In this document: one piece after another, positions 8,820 to 16,467 of the stretch
Numbering within the stretch: the stretch's first letter is position 1
Layout of the letters: each line of letters begins with the position of its first letter
Assembly: GCA_049647585.1 (NCBI GenBank)
Contig: JBARXY010000032.1
Span: 1 to 64,000, forward strand
DNA length: 64,000 nucleotides
Reading direction: 5' to 3'
Source of the DNA: JAGQSZ01 sp049647585
GTDB taxonomy: Bacteria; Actinomycetota; Acidimicrobiia; Acidimicrobiales; Microtrichaceae
Made by a program: the position numbers and the translations under genes
Notes under the pieces: generated by a model
The model's database searches: none
Told to the model about the DNA's origin: nothing
The model's input: only the letters and a program-made list of their open reading frames with translations

Positions 8820-9157
8820 CTACTCGTTGGCCGACGTGGGGGAGTCCGCAAGGACCCAGCCGGCTCGGTGGATCGCCTTCACAACGTTGGTGACGATCAA
8901 CTTCCGGCGGCCGACGCTTGAGAGCAACGTCGGAGCGGTCTGGGTGTCGGCGAGAGCGTCGTCGAACACCTCGCTGAACCGCTCGATCCTCACCGCCGGA
9001 TCGATCGCTGCCGGCACCCAGTCCGGTCATCGAGCTCCCCCAACGTGGCAAGACGCATCCTTGCCTGAGGGCCGGACCGCTCAGCACTGTGAACGATCGC
9101 GCAGTACACCGTGGAGCCGTCGTGCACCTCGATTGGTGAACCAGGCGGGCGCCACAT
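8820..9157 (-). pseudogene. Small hypothetical gene with frameshift
   Basis: Two adjoining minus-strand frames look like one gene. From ATG 9157 a frame reads MWRPPGSPIEVHDG, then STVYCAIVHSAERSG and MRLATLGELDDRTG; a one-base shift near 9020 leads into PAAIDPAVRIERFSEVFDD and RKLIVTNVVKAIHRAGWVLA, ending at 8820. The joined product would be about 112 residues. I do not recognise the family. Either the gene is decayed or there is a sequencing indel at the shift. Confidence 0.4.
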
Positions 9158-9300
9158 CTAGGTATGGAACGTCCGACGGCCGCCTCGGTCCCCACTCGCG
9201 AGAAACGTGCCTTAGTGACCCGCAGGGCGGGTAGGCGTGATGTGGACTTCGGTTCGTCATCAGTCGGCCGCCGCGTTCGGGACTACTCGAGGACTGCTGC

Positions 9301-10500
9301 CTAGCCCTTCTCATCCATCTCGGTGAGTAGGTCGAGGAGGCCGACGGCCTCCCATGCGCGGTTCCGACGGCCTTGCGTGAGTGGACTGAGCACCCCCGCT
9401 TCCACGAGGTTGTCGATGGCGATGGTCACCTTGCTTTTGCTCCGTGACGTGGCGGCAACCGCTACCTGGGTCGTGATCACGGGGTGCGCTGGCAGCACAT
9501 TGATGATGGACCACGCTGCTGCATCAGCCCTGAGGGTCATGGCACCGGCAACCTGGTCCCGCCATCTGAGTTGTAGGTCCTGGACCTGCTCAAGGAACCG
9601 ATCGGCGAGAACGGCAGAACGAGCGACTGCGGTGGCAAATTCCGCGATCCAGCTGGTGAGTTCTCCGTCGCGGAAGTCCTTGAGACCAGAGATGTATCCC
9701 TGGCGGTTCCTCGCAAGGATGACCGATACCGGGGGGACGTACTCGGGAGCCAGGCCCCGCCTGCGAAGCAGGATGTGGATGAGCGCCCGCCCGGTCCGCC
9801 CGTTGCCGTCTTCGAAGGGGTGGATTGTCTCGAACTGGGCGTGGGCGATCGCCGCTTGGACGAGCACTGGCAGGTCCTCGGATTCGCAGAACTGGCAGAG
9901 GTCGTCGAGCAGGCCACCGACCTCCTCCGGCGGCGGGGGCACGAAGTCGGCCTTGCATGGTGTGTAGTCGTTGCCCCCGATCCAGTTCTGGACGGTGCGG
10001 ACCTGTCCTGCGATCGCCGGCTTGGTCGTTGCCATCAACTCGCCATGTACCGCTGTCAGGTCATCGACAGTGAGGCGGGTTGAAGTACTCCCGCGTTCGA
10101 TCGCGAGGGCCATGGCATCCACATTGGCGAGCACTTCGGCGACCTCAGGTCCAGGGCTGCGCCCACTTTCGCCGCGGGCCTCTGCGGTTGCCAAGGAGCG
10201 GGCGTTCACCTGCAACCCTTCCACCTTGGACGAGGCAATGGACTCCGTCCGCAACAGCAGCTGTGCCAATGGCTGGAGCGCTGGACGGGCATGAGCGTTG
10301 AGTGCGCCGACTGCAGCCTCGGCATCTGCGACTAGGCCGGCGACCTCGCCGGGCAGGTGCAGCGAGATGGCGAGTATCGGGTCCGGGCTGAATGTCTCAT
10401 ACCGGCACGGCCGTCTGTGCTTTGGAGGCGCGTATCCCCAACTGTCGGGCTGCCACGTCCGACTGCTCAGTCGGCCTCGCGGAACGCTTCCATCAGCCAC
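9301..10500 (-). CDS. Fic-domain AMP-transferase
   Basis: A 399-residue Fic protein. The catalytic motif HPFEDGNGRTGRALIH near residue 230 is complete: His, the acidic residue, GNGR and the second Arg. An inhibitory helix motif S-x-x-x-E-G (SSKVEGL) lies N-terminal near residue 92, which marks the self-inhibited class II group. A winged-helix DNA-binding domain ends the protein (TTQVAVAATSRSKSKVTIAI). The family transfers AMP from ATP to Ser, Thr or Tyr of target proteins. The start GTG 10500 overlaps a 25-codon upstream reading frame and an in-frame TGA lies just before it. Its first about 21 codons lie inside a 149-bp direct repeat also found at 13.4 kb. Confidence 0.88.
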   Translation of the reverse strand: MADGSVPRGRLSSRTWQPDSWGYAPPKHRRPCRYETFSPDPILAISLHLPGEVAGLVADAEAAVGALNAHARPALQPLAQLLLRTESIASSKVEGLQVNARSLATAEARGESGRSPGPEVAEVLANVDAMALAIERGSTSTRLTVDDLTAVHGELMATTKPAIAGQVRTVQNWIGGNDYTPCKADFVPPPPEEVGGLLDDLCQFCESEDLPVLVQAAIAHAQFETIHPFEDGNGRTGRALIHILLRRRGLAPEYVPPVSVILARNRQGYISGLKDFRDGELTSWIAEFATAVARSAVLADRFLEQVQDLQLRWRDQVAGAMTLRADAAAWSIINVLPAHPVITTQVAVAATSRSKSKVTIAIDNLVEAGVLSPLTQGRRNRAWEAVGLLDLLTEMDEKG

Positions 10501-10585
10501 GTCGCCTCCAAGCGGTCAGAGAAACGGGATTCACTCCACACCATAGTCCCGTTTACTTAGTATCCGGGATTATGTCACAAATTGG
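10437..10585. repeat. 149-bp direct repeat, copy 1 (fic promoter and start)
   Basis: About 93 percent identical over 149 bases to 13376-13524, in the same orientation. On the minus strand it holds a promoter-like region (CCGGATACTAAGTAAACGGG), a 25-codon reading frame starting ATGGTGTGGAGTGAATCC, and the first codons of fic. The short frame is preserved in both copies, which suggests it may be translated, perhaps as a leader coupled to fic. Confidence 0.85.
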
Positions 10586-10800
10586 CGGCGGGGCTCGGAG
10601 CGAACGGTCCTGCGATGCTGTGTCGTCGGGACGTAGTAGACGTCGCCAGGTTCCGAGTTGGCGAGTGTCGGATGCCACATCCAACCCTGACCATCCGGAA
10701 GGCGGTCGATGTAGATGCGACTGGTATCCAGGTCAACGCGTCGGACTCTGACGAACGAACCGCTCGTGGGCGCCACATGGTCCGTTTCGTCAATGCTCAC
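10570..10800 (-). CDS. Small hypothetical protein
   Basis: Seventy-six residues from GTG 10800, ending just inside the 149-bp repeat. The composition (GSFVRVRRVDLDTSRIYI, then GQGWMWHPTLAN and GDVYYVPTT) looks like a real beta-rich protein rather than a chance frame. The frame stays open upstream to 11148, but that part runs across the tRNA-Leu-like fragment and is probably not coding. No family recognised. Confidence 0.35.
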   Translation of the reverse strand: MSIDETDHVAPTSGSFVRVRRVDLDTSRIYIDRLPDGQGWMWHPTLANSEPGDVYYVPTTQHRRTVRSEPRRQFVT

Positions 10801-10962
10801 GGCTGTGACTCCCCTGTTACGGTAAATGCTTGACCGCGCCGTCGGTCCACCCCGCTCCAGCTTGGCGCTGGCTGATGCCAAATCGCTGACACGTGGCGTG
10901 TCCGCTGAATCTGACACCTGTCCAAAATCAGTAATTACAAGCGCTCTTGCGCTGGTAATTTC

Positions 10963-10985
10963 GTGTCGGAGGGGGGGACTTGAAC
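10963..10985. repeat. att-like fragment of tRNA-Leu 3' end
   Basis: GTGTCGGAG, seven G, then ACTTGAAC repeats bases 19056-19077 of the tRNA-Leu(GAG) 3' end, which has six G. The rest of the tRNA is absent, so this is not a working tRNA. Such a partial copy is what an integration at the tRNA leaves at the far end of an element. Confidence 0.6.
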
Positions 10986-11275
10986 GCCTCAGCTTCGGGT
11001 GACAAGCCGTACCAATGCGTCCCCATCCGTGCAGGTCAGAGTGGGTTTTCATCCGAGCCTCGTGCCAGTACCCCTCAGAACCACCCAGTTTCGTCGCGTT
11101 CGCGGACAACGTGATGACAAGTCGGACACCGGAGTGACGATCATTCACCCCTTGCCGTCGGCCGTGAGGCGCACGCTCTCCCCTCCGACATCTCCGCTTG
11201 TCATCACCGCCCCGTCGAGAGGTCGGGCAGGACGCGCAACTCCCCCGTCCGACAGCAGCATCGCCTCACGCGGCC

Positions 11276-11298
11276 ATAAGAGTTCCTATAAGTGTTCC
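11276..11298 (+). promoter_or_regulatory. Direct-repeat operator before AbiE-like pair
   Basis: Two 11-mers ATAAGAGTTCC (11276-11286) and ATAAGTGTTCC (11288-11298) are spaced 12 bases apart, about 36 bases before ATG 11334, with a TATACC-type -10 candidate after them. A site for the winged-helix antitoxin of the module is the natural inference. Confidence 0.5.
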
Positions 11299-11333
11299 TT
11301 GCATCTCACCGAGAAGACTTATACCCTGTGCCC

Positions 11334-12020
11334 ATGTCGAAGACCGCCGTCTCGCGCAATGCGGTGCGCCGCTGGGGCGCAGGGACCGCCGCCGTGGTCC
11401 GGCTCCTGGTTGCGTCCGATACCCCGATGACAGGGGTCGCCATCTCGTCGGCGGTGGGAGTCACCCAACCGCGCGCTTCGCAGGTGCTCAAGCAGCTCGC
11501 TGACCTGCACGCCATCACCTCGAGCCCCGACGGGTACCTCGGCGAACCCCCGACCCTGCTCGACCTCTACTGTTCTCGGACCAGGCCGCACCTCGTCGAG
11601 CCCGAGTCCTACTGGTACAGCACCCGACCGCTCACCGAGCAGGCCGAGCGCGTGCGTGCCCTGGCAAAGGACCACGAAACCACGATCACCTTCTCAGCCG
11701 ACCTCGCCCCTGATCTCGTCGCACCATGGCGCCACCCCACCGTCACGATCGCCTACCTCAGCGATCGGCTGCCCGCAGCCGAGGCCGGGCTCGTGCCAGC
11801 GGAGGGGCGCGCCGATGCCAGCCTCATCCTGCGGTGGACTGACGACCACACCCTCTTCGCTCCCGCGCCGCCCTGGTCCAACGAGGTCGACGGGACCCCG
11901 ATCGTCGACCCCTGCCAGCAGTGGTGGGATCTGCACGACCTCGGTGGGGAGGACCGCGCCGAGGCCGCCGACCGCCTGCGCACAGCCATCATCGCCCGAA
12001 CGCTTCCGAGAACGAGATGA
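11334..12020 (+). CDS. Winged-helix antitoxin, AbiEi-like
   Basis: A 228-residue protein with an N-terminal winged helix (residues 20-60: VRLLVASDTPMTGVAISSA, VTQPRASQVLKQLADL) and a long C-terminal domain with no other motif. It overlaps the next gene, a nucleotidyltransferase, by 4 bases (ATGA), the arrangement of type IV AbiE-like modules in which the winged-helix protein represses the operon and counteracts the nucleotidyltransferase. The start at ATG 11334 is taken because the operator-promoter region ends just before it. The partner is frameshifted, so the module may be inactive. Confidence 0.6.
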   Translation: MSKTAVSRNAVRRWGAGTAAVVRLLVASDTPMTGVAISSAVGVTQPRASQVLKQLADLHAITSSPDGYLGEPPTLLDLYCSRTRPHLVEPESYWYSTRPLTEQAERVRALAKDHETTITFSADLAPDLVAPWRHPTVTIAYLSDRLPAAEAGLVPAEGRADASLILRWTDDHTLFAPAPPWSNEVDGTPIVDPCQQWWDLHDLGGEDRAEAADRLRTAIIARTLPRTR

Positions 12021-12807
12021 CGGGCAGTCGGGTCGTCCTTGCCAGCCTCTCGGCGGCCATGGACGGCGGCTTCACGGCCGTTGCCGACGTGTCCGCAGCG
12101 ATGGCAACAAGCGGGACGACTGAGCACCACCGACTCATCGGTGGTGTCGCCGTCATGCTCCACGTCGAACGGCTCGGGCTCGACCTCCCGCTGCGGGCGA
12201 CCGGCGATGCCGACTTCGGTGTGCCTCCATACGTCCTTCGCGAACCCGACCTCATCGCCGCGATCGAGGCCCTGGGCTACCGGAAGGTTGCTGGCAACCG
12301 ATGGGAACGCCGGATCGACGATCGCCGCGTCGCTGCCGTCGACCTGCTCATCCCGACGTACCGGTCACGCGCCCGCGACACCGTCACAGTCGGCTCGGTC
12401 GTCACGAGCGAGGTTCCCGGTCTCGCCGAGGCCCTCCAACGTCCGCCGGTCACCGTCGACATCGAGTTGCTGCTCACCGACGGTGGGACGCTGTCGACGT
12501 CGGTCGCGCTGCCCGACGCCGTGGGAATGCTGGCGCTCAAGACGTTGGTCCCCACCGTCCGGACCGAGGAACGCGACGTGGGGGACCTGTGGCGGTGTCT
12601 CGAGATCGCCGCTGCTGAAGGAGTGGGACCGGAGACATTCGATTCGAGCGAGCCGCTCGAAGAAGTCCGGGCCGCACTCTGGAGGGAACTCGGCCCTGAT
12701 GCCACCGCGCTCGACGTGCTGACCGCCGGCCTGCAGGACGACCGGCGGCGCGGCTCCGGACGAGGGTGCGCGCCCTCCTCACCGAGACGGTCGGCCAGGC
12801 CGGGTGA
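12017..12807 (+). pseudogene. AbiEii-like nucleotidyltransferase with C-terminal frameshift
   Basis: The start overlaps the winged-helix gene. The nucleotidyltransferase core is present: GGVAVMLHVERLGLDLPLRA followed by TGDADFGV, giving the GG and D-x-D metal-binding motifs, and later the acidic strand AAVDLLIPT. Near 12735-12750 the frame shifts: the expected C-terminus (RLRTRVRALLTETVGQAG, stop at 12805-12807) is in another frame, while the annotated frame reads on to 13000 through unrelated sequence. The catalytic half could still be made with a foreign tail. The family transfers nucleotides to tRNA or protein targets; the target here is unknown. Confidence 0.6.
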
Positions 12808-12823
12808 GCCGGCCGAACCAGGA

Positions 12824-13278
12824 TCAGCGAACGGCCTGGAGGTGGGCGTTCACCAACGCCAGGTCGAACGCTGCGGGATCCACCGGGCGGCCGACCCACT
12901 GGCTCAGGTGCTCGTGCTCCTCGTGGGTGGGATCAGCCTGCACTGCGAGGAGGTGTTCGTAACCCCACGAGCCGCCGAGTCGCCGAAGTCATACTCGTAG
13001 GTGAAGCGCTGGTTGGCCCCGACCGCGGTGACGACGGTGAAGTCCCTCTCCTGCAGCTCCCCGTCGGGGTAGTCGTCGAACTGCATCCCGTAACGCTCAC
13101 CGCTGATCTCGAACCCGTGGAGGTGGCAGTCCTCCCCACCCATCGCCGACTGGAACATCCGGTGCAGCTTGTCGAGCCGGACGCTCCCCGGGACAAGGAG
13201 TCGGCGCCACACGCGGGGCTCGACCTCACGCAGCTCGATGCTGCAGTCGACGACGGGTTGCCCGGGCGGAGTCGGCAT
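12824..13278 (-). pseudogene. pRiA4b ORF-3-like protein, internally deleted
   Basis: A second member of the family at 1742-2299. The N-terminus (MPTPPGQPVVDCSIELREVE through YEYDFGDS) and the C-terminus (HLSQWVGRPVDPAAFDLALV, stop at 12824-12826) are both preserved but in different frames. About 35-40 codons between them, including the Cys-rich loop of the intact copy, have been deleted. The surviving frame from 13278 stops early at 12904. Confidence 0.75.
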
Positions 13279-13375
13279 CGCCTCGACGCTAGATCGGTCC
13301 TGGGGCCCAGCCAGTCATCACGCCCAGAGACCAGCGGGTCAGATCACGCGTTGGATGGTGTGATGGCAGCCCGGT

Positions 13376-13524
13376 CCCAACTGTCGGGATGCCACGTCCG
13401 ACTGCTCAGTCGGCCTCGCGGAACGCTTCCATCAGCCACGTCGCCTCCAAGTGGTCACAGAATCGGGATTCGCTCCACGCCATAGTCCCGTTTACTTCGT
13501 ATCCGGGGTTATGTCACAAATTGG
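13376..13524. repeat. 149-bp direct repeat, copy 2 (orphan fic start)
   Basis: Partner of 10437-10585. On the minus strand it again holds the 25-codon frame (ATGGCGTGGAGCGAATCC) and the first about 21 fic codons, after which similarity stops and the frame soon ends. The rest of a fic gene is absent here. Either the segment was duplicated or a second fic was deleted by recombination. Confidence 0.85.
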
Positions 13525-13780
13525 TCCCACATCGCGGGAAATGCCGGTCCACGATGGCGGCGGGCAGGGAACGCAGCATCTCCAGGTCTCGGACACGTCG
13601 ACCGATAGAGCCCCAAACAGTCAGGCTCCATCTATCGGACCTCCACGTCGGTGCGATTGTCCGACTCTATTGTCCTACCCTCATGGCGGCCGGTCATCCT
13701 GAGATGAGCGCCGACCATCGGTTTGACCTCGCCAAGAGGACCTGAACCGTTTCGGTGGCAGGTGTAACAGCCGTGTTCAA
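13525..13780. other. Stretch without recognisable gene
   Basis: Nothing convincing was found on either strand between the repeat and the PIN fragment. Confidence 0.3.
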
Positions 13781-13972
13781 TCAGATTAAGAGCATCGATG
13801 ATTCGATGTCGTAGGGCCGAATCGCACGGTCTGCGCTGACCCGTACCAGCGACTCCAGTTGTGCGTGGGCGATGAGCATCCGGTCGAACGGATCTCGATG
13901 ATGTGGCGGCAGCAGCGGTGCGCGCTCGGCATGATCCGCCGAGATTGCCAGCTCCCCGAACCCGAACGCCAA
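13781..13972 (-). pseudogene. VapC-type PIN toxin fragment (C-terminal)
   Basis: Sixty-three residues matching the last third of VapC PIN toxins: ELAISADHAERAPLLPPHHR, then DPFDRMLIAHAQLESL and a final VSADRAIRPYDIE. The DPFDRML motif holds two of the metal-binding acids. The N-terminal part, with the first catalytic Asp, is absent in all frames upstream, so the enzyme cannot be active. Confidence 0.6.
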
Positions 13973-14067
13973 CCAGTTCGGCCCACGAGACCATCGGCAA
14001 ACCCCGCACCCAAAGACGAAGAACGCCCCGAACCCGAGGGTTTCCGATGTCTCGCGACATCACATAC

Positions 14068-14096
14068 GTGTCGGAGGGGGCAACGAACTCAACCCA
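14068..14096. repeat. Degenerate att-like copy of tRNA-Leu 3' end
   Basis: GTGTCGGAGGGGG (14068-14080), followed by the weaker match CAACGAACTCAACCC, resembles 19056-19078. It lies just before the cargo genes of the putative element. It could be an old attachment site, but the match outside the first 13 bases is poor. Confidence 0.4.
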
Positions 14097-14116
14097 GAGT
14101 GGCGGCTCGGCAGTAC

Positions 14117-14584
14117 CTAACCGATCGCTACCGCCCAGCCCAGCAGCACCCCTCCCAGTCCAATTGGCAGCGAGCCCAGGAGGAGCCAGATGTGGCGGTG
14201 TCGGAGTCGAGTGGGTCGATGATCCCAGAAGGCCTCGTCCACCCGATCCCGGGTATCGAGTACGCTCCGATCGCCTATCAGACGTGCGAGCTCCTCGTGC
14301 CAGGCATCCATACGTGCTTGATCCCAGTCGTGAAGAACAGTAAGGCGCTGCGTGCCGAGGAAACCGAGGGCGCCAATTGCCGCTAGCACGATCGCGAAGA
14401 GCGCCAACATACGCACATCCACGACGTCCCTCGACACCAGCAGGCCACTTGCAGCCAGCGAGATCGTGGCAACGGACGAGCTAAAGGCGACCCGCAGCGT
14501 CTCCATGTGACGCATCTCCTGCCAAGTCTGGTCCAAGTAATAGCGGACAAACTCGATCTCGCTCTGGCGTTGGTCGACTCCCAC
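14117..14584 (-). CDS. Three-TM membrane protein, possible partner of DUF6414 protein
   Basis: A 155-residue protein with three predicted membrane helices (about residues 33-50, 58-77 and 132-152) and a soluble charged loop between helices 2 and 3 (LTVLHDWDQARMDAWHEELA, DTRDRVDEAFWDHRP). No signal peptide and no named family recognised. It starts at GTG 14584, 174 bases after the stop of the DUF6414-type gene on the same strand, and both lie between the weak att-like site at 14068 and the Rep/recombinase genes. The pair resembles a sensor plus membrane-effector arrangement, but this is inference. Confidence 0.55.
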   Translation of the reverse strand: MGVDQRQSEIEFVRYYLDQTWQEMRHMETLRVAFSSSVATISLAASGLLVSRDVVDVRMLALFAIVLAAIGALGFLGTQRLTVLHDWDQARMDAWHEELARLIGDRSVLDTRDRVDEAFWDHRPTRLRHRHIWLLLGSLPIGLGGVLLGWAVAIG

Positions 14585-14758
14585 CGTTTCGCTCTCCGAT
14601 CGCCGACAAGTGCCAGGCTAGTCCTGCGCCCGGGTCTAGCAACGATTCTGGGTTGGCTCGGAGGACCATCGAAGCCAATTCCTCTGAACACCCGCTTGCG
14701 ACCCTGGCCCGAGGGCAACCCGTAGCGGAGCGGAGGGGCGGCAGGCTCAGTAAAGCCG

Positions 14759-15877
14759 TCATGCCAACTGCTCAAGCGGCAGAGGGTCAGACGCCTCCGG
14801 GCGGGAGGACAAGTCCAAGCTCCGCGGGACGGTGCGGTAGATCGCCAAAGGAATGACGGAGATGGATGGCCACTGGGGACCCTCAGCAATCCCCTGCGCT
14901 TCCAACATTTCTGTCAGATGGACAGCTGTCTGAAGAATACGCGTACGGTCGATCACGCCCTCCTCGTCCATAAGCTGCAGGTCGTCAAAACTGCGAGACC
15001 GAGCGGCCGCAGAGGCCTCCCTAGTGGGAACCTTCGCCACCTGAACGACGGCAGTCCACCCTTCGAGGACCGATCCAAATCTGGCGAGAAGCGCTTCCCG
15101 CTCACGCTGGATGTATTCGTCCCGCCCGAGGAGCGATCCGGTGAAACCATAGCGACTCTCGTCAGGGCCGCAGGGCATGAAACGAAGATCGATGGCTTCA
15201 GAGGAAAGGTAGGCAGCCAGGAACTCCCCTATGTTTTGCATCGCCAGAATGCCTGATTCAGATTCAGTGACAGCAGCCTCAACTGCAGCAAGCGCTTCGG
15301 CTCGAAGCTGTTCGGCCTGCCGTCTGAGCTTGCGTTCATCCGCCTTCCGCTTATCTCGGCTCCCCACCAGTTGTGCGACCTCGTCAGCGAGGCCCGCTTC
15401 GAAGAGCCGATCGATCTCGGCCACAGCTGCCTCCCGATCGTCTCCGCCAAATTTCGCCACCGCTCGACTGACGGCGACGAATCGCTCCATCCGGTTGATT
15501 AGGAACGCCGAGTCCACGATGGTTATCGGCACACAGAAGCGAATGATCTCGCCATCATCTACCTGGTTGTGGATTTCCGATGATTCCCACCGCTGCGGCT
15601 CTGACAGATCGGCCTCGTCCCGGTCTGCAATCAAGCCAGTGCTCTCCCCGATCTGCTCAAAGAGGGTGAACACAAGTTCCTGGAGCGACCTTTGCTCTTG
15701 GCGGCTCTGCCCTGATTCGATTCCCCCCTCAACCTGTGCGCCGAACAGGGCAGCCGATACCCGAGCTTTTCTTGAGTCGGACGTACTCTGCACCACCGAC
15801 TCCAGCAGGCCATCGTCCAGCTGCGCCAGAAGCGATCGCACTCTGGTCAGATCGACATAAAGAAACTCTCGGAGCAT
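14759..15877 (-). CDS. DUF6414-type protein
   Basis: A 372-residue protein starting MLREFLYVDLTRVRSLLAQL, which is the typical opening of DUF6414 proteins. A central coiled coil (DKRKADERKLRRQAEQLRAE) is followed by a C-terminal alpha/beta region (GWTAVVQVAKVP, ISVIPLAIYRTVP). ATG 15877 is chosen because GGAGGAAGG stands 6 bases upstream. The family has no assigned biochemistry that I know of. Here it is cargo of a putative integrative element, next to a three-TM protein. An anti-phage or immunity role is only an inference from position. Confidence 0.65.
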   Translation of the reverse strand: MLREFLYVDLTRVRSLLAQLDDGLLESVVQSTSDSRKARVSAALFGAQVEGGIESGQSRQEQRSLQELVFTLFEQIGESTGLIADRDEADLSEPQRWESSEIHNQVDDGEIIRFCVPITIVDSAFLINRMERFVAVSRAVAKFGGDDREAAVAEIDRLFEAGLADEVAQLVGSRDKRKADERKLRRQAEQLRAEALAAVEAAVTESESGILAMQNIGEFLAAYLSSEAIDLRFMPCGPDESRYGFTGSLLGRDEYIQREREALLARFGSVLEGWTAVVQVAKVPTREASAAARSRSFDDLQLMDEEGVIDRTRILQTAVHLTEMLEAQGIAEGPQWPSISVIPLAIYRTVPRSLDLSSRPEASDPLPLEQLA

Positions 15878-15966
15878 TGGCACCTTCCTCCCCAAGGGTG
15901 CGACCCCTGTAACACAGCACCCGCAAACTGCATGGGAACGTTACTACCGGGAATCTTGGTGGTGGT

Positions 15967-16347
15967 TCAGAGGTTGGCTGGCAGGCTTCCGAGTTGGGCT
16001 ACTCCGAGTTCTGCTTTCCTCGCTCTGCGCTTCTCGCCTATCTCGTCGATCTTGTCTCCGAAGTCGGCGAGGGCCTTGAGTCCTGCTTGGGCTTCTTCGG
16101 TGGCGTACATGGCTGCTGGTGATTCGAGCGTGGGGAACGCTTCACGGAACGCTGCTTGTTCTCGGAATGCTGTGCGCCTGGTGAGTCCCCACCATTCGGC
16201 TACTTCTTCGACGGTTGGATCGTGGCCGAGGGATGCTCGGGCTACGGCCCATTCGTGTGCCCAGGTGAGTGCACGTACTCCGGTTCGTAGTCCTGCGGTT
16301 GCTACTGCAACTTCTAGCCATGTTCGGGCGGGTCGCTTCTTGAGCAC
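15967..16347 (-). CDS. HTH regulator of the integrative element
   Basis: A 126-residue protein with a helix-turn-helix at about residues 44-64 (TVEEVAEWWGLTRRTAFREQ) and a basic N-terminus. It is divergent from the Rep-like gene, and the space between them carries three copies of an inverted-repeat operator. It is the obvious candidate to bind these sites and control replication genes. Related small proteins accompany Rep and recombinase genes in actinobacterial integrative elements. Family not named with certainty. Confidence 0.55.
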   Translation of the reverse strand: MLKKRPARTWLEVAVATAGLRTGVRALTWAHEWAVARASLGHDPTVEEVAEWWGLTRRTAFREQAAFREAFPTLESPAAMYATEEAQAGLKALADFGDKIDEIGEKRRARKAELGVAQLGSLPANL

Positions 16348-16376
16348 TGACTACCTCCGTTTGGAAGTCTGAGACT

Positions 16377-16467
16377 AGTGCCAGTATCTGACATTGAAAT
16401 GGAAACAAATTACATTGCTGTAGTGCCAGTCGTTGGCACTCAGTCTATAGTGCCACTTCATGACACT
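16377..16467 (+). promoter_or_regulatory. Three iterated operators AGTGCCA-N5-TGRCACT
   Basis: Site 1 is AGTGCCAGTATCTGACATT (16377-16395, imperfect), site 2 AGTGCCAGTCGTTGGCACT (16422-16440, perfect 7-bp arms) and site 3 AGTGCCACTTCATGACACT (16449-16467, one mismatch). All share the spacer length of 5. Site 3 contains the annotated Rep start codon ATG 16460. The A/T-rich segment 16396-16420 between sites 1 and 2 contrasts with the GC-rich surroundings. They could be repressor operators or replication iterons. Confidence 0.75.

Larger units (their letters stand above)
10801..11333. other. Intergenic stretch with att-like tRNA fragment and operator
   Basis: No gene is visible in about 530 bases. 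It contains a degenerate copy of the tRNA-Leu 3' end (10963-10985) and the direct-repeat operator before the next gene (11276-11298). Confidence 0.5.

Noticed and set aside
10963..10985. Possible tRNA gene
   Set aside because: Only the 3' end is present; no anticodon or D arm can be folded, so it is treated as an att-like relic.
12808..13000. C-terminal extension of the nucleotidyltransferase frame
   Set aside because: It runs antisense to the second pRiA4b-like gene after a frameshift and is not homologous to the family.
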